From assembly GCF_003576645.1 (NCBI RefSeq), contig NC_044917.1, forward strand, positions 12,081,629-12,145,628: DNA of 64,000 bases. Reading direction: 5' to 3'. Shown one piece after another: positions 57,380 to 64,000 of the stretch. This stretch comes from Ipomoea triloba. Taxonomy: Eukaryota > Streptophyta > Magnoliopsida > Solanales > Convolvulaceae. The position numbers and the translations under genes are program-made. The notes below the pieces were generated by a model, which did not search any database, had not been told where the DNA came from, and worked only from the letters and a program-made list of their open reading frames with translations. The first letter of the stretch is position 1. Every line of letters starts with the position of its first letter.

Positions 57380-58110
57380 AAACAGATGTGGTAAGTCATG
57401 GCCGTCCGTGTGGTGAGCAGAGCTCATGGAAATAGTCAAATTAGGATTAGGATGCTTGGCAAGTAGACCTCTGTTAAAGTAACGCCGCCAAGCCGGTAAC
57501 TCCCAGCAGCGTGAGGTCCATAAGGAACGACAGGCTTTGTCAGGTAATCTATTTCATTTACTCAAAGGATTTGCTGTTATACATTTGAAGCTATTTGGAT
57601 TATCTGCTTCAAGTTTGATAGTTACTTTATTGATTGCGTAATGTCAGTACTATTTAAGAACAGGAACCTGTAAATTCGGTGCATCATGTAAGTTTCATCA
57701 CCCAAGAAATGCTGGTGAATCCTTAAGCTAAGTAATGTCTCACTTAATATTTATGGATACCCATTAAGACCGGTAATGATTTCTTAGCTTCTAATACAAG
57801 TAGGCTTTTGTGCCTATTCAAATCTTTTCTTGTTTCTTTTATTTCATTAGATGTACTTGGTTTGTGGGTTTAAGCTTTTTGACCTTTGTGGATGAGAAAG
57901 AATGCTCCTACTATTTGAAAATGGGGCAATGCAAATTTGCTTTAACCTGTAAATAAATACCATCATCCTCAACCAGCTGGTATGTCAGGGTCAGCACCTG
58001 CACGTCCATTTTATCCAACCGTGCAGTCTCTCCCTGGACCTTCCACAGAACAGTATAGTGGCAATTCAGCTAACTTTAGGGTCACAAGGCCTCCACTATT
58101 ACCTAGTTCA
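57380..58110 (+). pseudogene. CCCH zinc-finger protein pseudogene (ZFN-like), introns retained
   Basis: CCCH proteins of this type bind RNA or DNA through tandem C-X8-C-X5-C-X3-H fingers. Exon-like blocks are TACTATTTAAGAACAGG (57648-57664) coding YYLRTGTCKFGASCKFHHPR, then a frameshifted SLNIYGYPLRP (to about 57772). An intron with ATTTCATTAG follows, then EKECSYYLKMGQCKFALTCK (57893-57953), a TAA plus a shift, and HHPQPAGMSGSAPARPFYPT ... VTRPPLLPSSY. Lesions include at least two frameshifts and an in-frame stop in the second finger. The copy ends at a (TA)n tract (58111). Retained introns mean DNA-level duplication or transposon capture, not retroposition. Confidence 0.8.
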
Positions 58111-58374
58111 TATATATATATATATATAGTGAAGGTGCGGGTGCGAGCGCGAGCGGGGATACCTCCCTGCACCAACCCCGTATAGGCGTGGCCGTGTGGG
58201 TATAATTTTTTCTCATCCAGCACCCATATCGTGTGGGTATTTTAATACCGGCGGGACGAGATATGGAGAACCAATTGATAGCAGGTAGAATTGACATCCC
58301 TACTCTGAGACTTCACAAGATGAAGAAGTCAAGATGCAAAGTACGGAAATAGAAGAAGAATATAGCGGGATGGT

Positions 58375-58375
<1 letters not shown>

Positions 58376-58465
<90 letters not shown>
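58376..58465. repeat. (T)90 homopolymer
   Basis: Ninety consecutive T. Read on the minus strand this is a poly(A) run, but the adjacent sequence shows no recognised retroelement. Length in an assembly is doubtful. The poly-lysine frames across it are artefacts. Confidence 0.9.
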
Positions 58466-58466
<1 letters not shown>

Positions 58467-59060
58467 GAGCATTCGATGATTGAAGCAAATTTCGAACAAG
58501 TGGGGAAATAATGATGGAGCCATGGGGTCTGCGCCTAATTAAGGCTTGAACTTTAACCCGTAAGATTAGTTATCAAGGTGGCAACCAACTAGTCTACCTT
58601 ATCTATTGCTTAAGTGAAAGTATTTAACAATAATACTCATTAGTAAAGGGGTCTAGGGCAGTGACACATGGCGACTTGTGGTGATGATAAGTGTATGAAC
58701 ATGATTGATTGAGACATGTCAATTACTCATTTTTGGGGGAGAGACACTATAAAAAGGTGCCCTTACCCCCTCCCTCGAGGGTCAAACGTCATCAAGTATT
58801 CACCATTAAGACATCTAATCTAGTGCCCTCTTATCTAGTATCTACTATTTCAATAACTAGACTATGGTTAAGTCAGAATTAGTCATGGGCCTTATGACTT
58901 GTACCTTGTATTTATTTTAACCCATTGCCAATATTATTTGGGCCTAGTACTCGAAAAATATTATTACTAAATTTTTACCCATTCTATTTATATCTATATC
59001 CGATTTATGATGGACCAATCCCATAAAACCATAAATGTATATATATAGAATTTTCAATCA
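58466..59060. other. Intergenic; possible LTR-type promoter
   Basis: CACTATAAAAAGGTGCCC (58745-58762) looks like a TATA box, and nearby phrases resemble an LTR, but no LTR ends were identified. Confidence 0.3.
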
Positions 59061-59061
59061 A

Positions 59062-59960
59062 TCTATACTATTAATAAAAACAATATCCTCAGTTTTAACT
59101 TCCCGCCCAAAACAGACTTATAATATTATGGTGTGCGTAATATTGTAAAATATAGTAATACAATTCCTATCCCTAATACAATTGTAAATTAAAATAGAAT
59201 TCCTAATAAAATATATTCTTCCCTACGTTCCTATTCGTAATACAATTCTAGACTTGAATTACTAATTAATGGTAATAATTCAGTATATATATTTCTCTGC
59301 AATGCAATCTATACTATTAATAAAAACAATATCTTCAGTTTTAACTTCCCGCCCAAAACAGACCTATAATATTATGGTTTGCATTATATTGTAAAATATA
59401 GTAATACAATTCCTATCCCTAATACAATTGTAAATTAAAATAGAATTCCTAATAAAATATATTCTTCCCTACGTTCCTATTCGTAATACAATTATAGACT
59501 AGAATTACTAATTAATGGTAATAATACAGTATATATATTTCTCTGCAATGCAATCTATACTATTAATAAAAACAATATCCTCAGTTAATTTCCCGCCCAA
59601 AACAGACCTATAATATTATGGTTTGCGTAATATTGTAAAATATGGTAATACAATTCCTATCCCTAATACAATTGTAAATTAAAATAGAATTCCTAATAAA
59701 ATATATTCTTCTCTACGTTCATATTCGTAATACAATTCTAGACTAGAATTACTAATTAATGGTAGTAAGTCAGTATATATATTTCTCTGCAATGCAATCT
59801 GTACTATTAATAAAAACAATATCCTCAGTTGTAACTTTCCGCCCAAAACAGACCGATAGTATTATGGTATGGTACTATTAATAAAGTACTATTAATAAAA
59901 ACAATATCCTCAGTTTTAACTTCTCGCCCTAAACAGACCGATAGTATTATGGTATGGTTT
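59062..59960 (+). repeat. ~245-bp tandem copies of the Helitron 5' end
   Basis: TCTATACTATTAATAAAAAC starts at 59062, 59308 and 59554, and a variant (TCTGTACTATT...) starts at 59798. A short fifth fragment lies near 59887. Spacings are 246, 246 and 244. Each unit includes TTCCCGCCCAAAACAGAC and ends in TCTCTGCAATGCAA. Confidence 0.92.
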
Positions 59961-60460
59961 GCGTAATATTGTAAAAAAATATGAAAATTTGGCATAATTC
60001 AACCCGCAAGGCCAACCACACGACATTCGTGCATGCAGGTGTCGGCGCACGAGTCAAGCCTTTTTAAGTTCATTTTGGGATTTCATTTGCACCCCTCCCT
60101 ACGCGCGAGAGAGAGCCTCTATGCTATACAATTCAATAGGTCTTAGAAAAACTCTTGTATAAGTAGTGGTGCAAACCACTTCTCAAACCAATGTGGAACA
60201 AAAATTACTTGAAAGGTTTTTCTCTATATTTTTTTAACTCAAATGGGTCAACTTTGAGAACCAATTTCTCATTCACCCATTATCAGTTTTGAGCGTACAA
60301 TATATCAATCTTTTCGTCTAACTACGAAGAACACGAACCCACTTTGACCCGACCCAAATCGAAAGTGGACCCCACATATATTTGTACCACAATATTGCCA
60401 GTAAAATGCCATTTTATGCTAATTTTTTTCCAACAGTTATTTGTCCAGAGAATATCAACG

Positions 60461-60533
60461 TGTTGAAGGAAAAAGATGATATATAGTGAAGGGCAATATC
60501 ATCTTCACTATATATCATCTTCTTCCTCCAACA
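60461..60533. repeat. 31-bp-arm inverted repeat inside the Helitron
   Basis: TGTTGAAGGAAAAAGATGAT and the rest of the left arm (60461-60491) pair with 60503-60533 with two mismatches in 31, separated by 11 bases. It would form a stable stem-loop as RNA. Confidence 0.8.
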
Positions 60534-60918
60534 CAATGCTCTACGGTCAACCAACAATTACTCAACTGATTATCCCATTACTCCCATGTAAATTTTTCTC
60601 TAATATAGTTATACTTACTGAATATCAAAATATAAGTGTACCTCAAGATCTTGCAATAACTAACCAACAAGTAATTAAATTAATGAATATGATGCAATAA
60701 TGTAAATTATCTACCTATTGCGTTTATACACTTATTTTAGAACACTGAATTTTTGTGATATTTATTGCATGCAAGGAAGACTCATACTATAATTGCATTT
60801 ATACACTTATTCATACTCATATTCGATGTTATAATTTATATAATTGTATATCGATTCAAATATTTCTTAAAATATTATAACAAATTCATTCCGTGCAACG
60901 CACGGGTGAAAATACTAG

Positions 60919-61585
60919 TTATATAAAAAAGCATTAATTGATTAATTATATTCCAGGACACAAGCTTCAAGACATGCATAGTTACAAGCGTTCTCTATGA
61001 TAAAATAAAAACCATTTGTTTATCCATATAACTGCATAAGCTGGCAAGAAAAATAATCAATTGCAAACATGTTAATTTAATCCATGCAATGGATATTTTG
61101 GCATTATGCGAAACATTTACACACGAAACCTTAGAGTCAAAGTTGATGGCATATAGTGTCACTAAGATTACTTATGTGGGGTTATGTTTGTTAGAGTAAA
61201 ACAAATCAACATAAAGGCTAACAAGTCTTTTTCGATTGAGGCTAACAACTCACTGATATAATTGGCCATTCACCAATTTCATTAACTAAAATGACTCACT
61301 GCAAAAGTTAATCATGAAATACATATAATTCATATTTATAAATGTTTAATATTTCTAATTATCTTTTGGATTATTATTATTTTGTTTTAAATAACATGTC
61401 AGATTGCCCAAACAGAATGATCATAATTGTTGCTTTCAGAGCTTTGACAGTTTCAAAAAAAGTATTCTAGTTATATGGGAATACATGTATAATTTAAATT
61501 AAAACAATGCTACGAACCACTCATGTATTTTCCCTAAAATTATTTTTTCCTGGCATCATCTTAGTTAGAGCTGTTAATGTTAATT
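60919..61585. other. Intergenic DNA, nothing recognised
   Basis: AT-rich and without gene-like frames or clear repeats. Confidence 0.5.
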
Positions 61586-61587
61586 TA

Positions 61588-62242
61588 TATCGTAGACCAG
61601 GGTGCACAATGCATTGTGCACCTCGTACCAAAACGACGCCGTTTTGGTCATTTTAATTAATTGTTTGTTTTTATGGAAATCATGTTTTGCGTTTCAGTCG
61701 CTCTGTGTATTTGTGTTAATATTATGTGTATTCATTGAAGACATTCTGTGTATTGTAGACTACGATTCTGTGTATTCATGTTAGGGATAGTTGTGACGTG
61801 TTTTGTGTATTCGAATGTTAGGAAGATGATTTCTGTGTAGTTGTATCAATATTCTCTGTATTCCCTCAAGTGATTCTGTGTATTCTAGACAAGGATTCTG
61901 TGTATTCATGTTAGTGGCACTTAAATACAGGGGTGATGTGTTTGTGTATTTGGTGTTTTCATATTCTGTGTATTCTTTGAAGGCATTCTGTGTATTGTAG
62001 ACTACAATTCTGTGTATTCATGTTAGAGGTACTTAAACATATGTTGTGTCGTGTTTTGTGTATTCGAATGTTAGGATGATGATTTCTGTGTAGTTGTGTC
62101 AATATTCTATGTATTCACTCAAGTCATTCTGTGTATTCTAGACAAGGATTCTATGTATTATATACAATGAATTCCCTGAAGTCATTCGCGTCCGCGTCCA
62201 CTAACATGAAACGACGTCGTTGCGGACTAGGATATAACGATT
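61588..62242. mobile_element. GGACC-group element with ATTCTGTGTATT tandem units
   Basis: It begins TATCGTAGACCAGGGTGCAC with AAAACGACGCCGTTTTGG and ends AAACGACGTCGTTGCGGACT with AGGATATAACGA, inverted relative to each other. The interior repeats (A/G)TTCTGTGTATT(G/C) in about 15-40 bp steps, with a larger duplication of about 290 bp (compare 61740-61870 and 62005-62160). Non-coding. Confidence 0.6.
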
Positions 62243-62344
62243 GGCTGTTAATACAGGCCAGCCGGGCCGGTTGTTTTTCACACGGGTTGGGAATATCCCA
62301 ACCCAACCCGTGTGTTATGGGCTGACGGGCTAAACGGGCCAGCC

Positions 62345-62880
62345 TGTCAGCCCGTATTTATTTTTAAATTTTATTTAAATGAAACTGTAATTGAATTGAA
62401 ATGATATTTTAGTTGTGTTGAAATAAAATTACAGTATTTATAAAATAAAACTAAATAACATGGCTCATATATTGAGTGTATATTGTCAAATGATATTGTA
62501 GTTATATCAAAATGATACTTTAGTTGTGTTTTAATGAAACTAATAACAGTTTCACATATTTGAGTGTATATTGTCCAATAAATTCGTAGTTGAATTAGAA
62601 TTATAATTTAGTGATGTTGTAATAAGACTATAGTGCGTATAAAATGAAATTCAATAACAGGTCTCACTGTAATAAGACTACTATATGTATAATGCCAAAT
62701 GAAGTTGCAGTTGAAACAAAATGAAACTTTACTTGTGCTGAAATAAAACTACAATATATATAAAATGAAACCGAATATGTTATACGGACATAACTAATTC
62801 CATGGAATGGGTGTGAGACCGTTTCTTTTTATTAAAAGAAACAACACAGTTTTGGACCATTGTCCATAGTAAAATTTACC
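62345..62880. mobile_element. Inverted, left-truncated relative of the 51113-51903 element
   Basis: The same about 110-bp units appear in reverse (ATTGAGTGTATATTGTCAAA, TTTAGTTGTGTTGAAATAAA). The right end AAAACAACACAGTTTTGGACC-type sequence closes with ATTGTCCATAGTAAAATTTA. The other terminus is missing. Confidence 0.65.
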
Positions 62881-63406
62881 TAAGCTAATTCGTTGACACC
62901 CAATAAATGAAAGCCACATCATAGGAAGAAATCTTGGAGGAGAAAAATATATTTTCCTTTAAATAAAGAATATATAACATTATTATATATATTTTCACCT
63001 TTTACTCCTTAGAGACATAATTTTTTTACTTTTTTATTTTTTTTTCTTTTACTTTCTCTAAATAATAAAATAAAAATATCTAACAAGAATTTTATATTTT
63101 AAAGTATAATTATTTTTATTTTTATAAATAAATTCCAAGAATTTAATAACCATAGTGAAAAAGTCAACCACAATAAAAGCATACCGTATACATACAAGTA
63201 TATAACATAGTGAAGTCAGGTGGAGTCTTGTCAAGTTCATACCTCAATGTTCCCACCACATTGAATCACAATGTCGAGAGATGGGGCCCACTAGTTGCGC
63301 ACGTTTGCTTGTGGTTATGTTAGATAAAATATTTGAATATTTGACCATCTACTTCATGCCCGGTGCTGCGGGTGTGCACCGTACCCCTGAGCATGTTAAA
63401 AAATTA

Positions 63407-63629
63407 CTCCCTCTCTCATTTTATCTGTCTTAGTTATTATTCATTGGTCAAACAATTTTTTTTCTTTGTTAATTCTTTTTATTATTTTTAAATTTAATAG
63501 TATTTTAAATGTAGTTTCTAAATATATAAATTTTGTATATTAATATTAAACTTAATATTATGAAAAATTGAATTAAAAACAATCTCAGTCAAGCCTACGA
63601 ACCAGATACATAAAATGGGACGGAGGGAG
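63407..63629. mobile_element. Stowaway MITE, 223 bp
   Basis: It begins CTCCCTCTCTCATTTTATCT and ends AAAATGGGACGGAGGGAG, flanked by TA on both sides (63405-63406 and 63630-63631). Diagnostic Stowaway ends; non-coding. Confidence 0.9.
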
Positions 63630-63631
63630 TA

Positions 63632-64000
63632 TATATATGACATTTGGACAGGATCTCCATTGATAAGCAATGTTACTCGGGTAGTTTTTTTTATTTTTTT
63701 TCTCAGTACATTTTATTTACAGACGTACTTTTCCTCCACTTTATCTCGAAGTGACCTTGGAGGCCATGGGCTTGCACATGCATCATCATATCATCAATAT
63801 AATATAATGACGCTAGCTAGAAGTTCTTTTAGCTGTACAGTGAGCACAATGCCTTGTTGCAAGCCAAATATCAAAGTTTAGCTAGGGGAGAACGGTAAAT
63901 GACAACAAAATTAAGGATTTAATATTGCTTTCCTCATTTCCTTGTATTTTTTTGTTTTCCGAATATATATATTCTGCCTCGGTCTAGTACTTAGCAATCC
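63632..64000. other. Intergenic DNA at window end
   Basis: No gene recognised. An 88-residue plus-strand frame (63615-63881) has no known motif and begins inside the MITE. Confidence 0.5.

Larger units (their letters stand above)
59062..60918 (+). mobile_element. Non-autonomous Helitron with tandem 5' ends
   Basis: The 5' end TCTATACTATTAATAAAAAC follows an A (59061). The 3' end has the hairpin CCGTGCAACGCACGG (60892-60906), 8 bases, and then CTAG (60915-60918) before a T. These are the Helitron signatures, with insertion between A and T. No Rep/helicase coding is present. The first about 245 bp are repeated four times (see the tandem entry). Confidence 0.9.

Noticed and set aside
58300..58523. 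Poly-lysine ORFs
   Set aside because: Translation of the (T)90 run on the minus strand.

Overview
The window is nuclear DNA from a flowering plant, most likely a eudicot. It is AT-rich and intron-bearing. It encodes plant-specific proteins (a phytochrome kinase substrate protein, a tau-class glutathione S-transferase, a P-class pentatricopeptide protein) and holds the usual range of plant transposons. The species cannot be named from the sequence alone. There is one 398-base assembly gap (9101-9498), two single Ns (18972, 19828) and several very long (TA)n tracts and one (T)90 tract, so lengths in those places are not reliable.

Layout. 1-3050: the end of a Harbinger-like element, microsatellites and a decayed Ty3/gypsy pol remnant. 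3617-4801: a single-exon PKS gene on the minus strand. 5200-22920: a transposon-dense block. It contains TA-embedded inverted-repeat elements with GTGCA-type internal repeats, a Ty1/copia LTR-gag remnant, LTR-like repeats, a nearly complete 5.3-kb PIF/Harbinger element that carries nested insertions, and a CACTA element with perfect 3-bp target duplications. 23400-24300: a decayed RPA70-like gene, then a Stowaway element. 25869-46232 is the gene-rich core: TRIP4/ASC-1 homologue (minus, 4 exons), a divergent intronless PPR gene (plus), a GSTU gene (plus, 2 exons), RPL34 (minus, 4 exons) and a plastid alpha/beta-hydrolase-fold gene (plus, 4 exons). Their introns and intergenic spaces hold many small transposons. 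46233-64000: transposons again, including a young non-autonomous LTR element inside a SINE, a Tourist-like element, a Pack-MULE carrying a Kazal-type inhibitor gene fragment, an intron-bearing CCCH zinc-finger pseudogene, a Helitron with tandemly repeated 5' ends and a Stowaway element.

The host genes are ordinary housekeeping or signalling genes and do not form a functional cluster. The only apparent shared regulation is the TRIP4/PPR pair, whose start codons face away from each other across about 0.84 kb. The notable content is mobile. Several Mutator-like elements share GAGTTAA-type ends and have intact or near-intact 9-10 bp target duplications. One carries a captured host gene, one duplicated a splice acceptor inside a transposase intron, and one sits in the GSTU intron with a SINE inside it. 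A near-perfect 161-bp GC-rich palindrome at 33394-33554 and the tandem Helitron ends are the other features that most deserve a second look. No RNA genes or CRISPR arrays were found.
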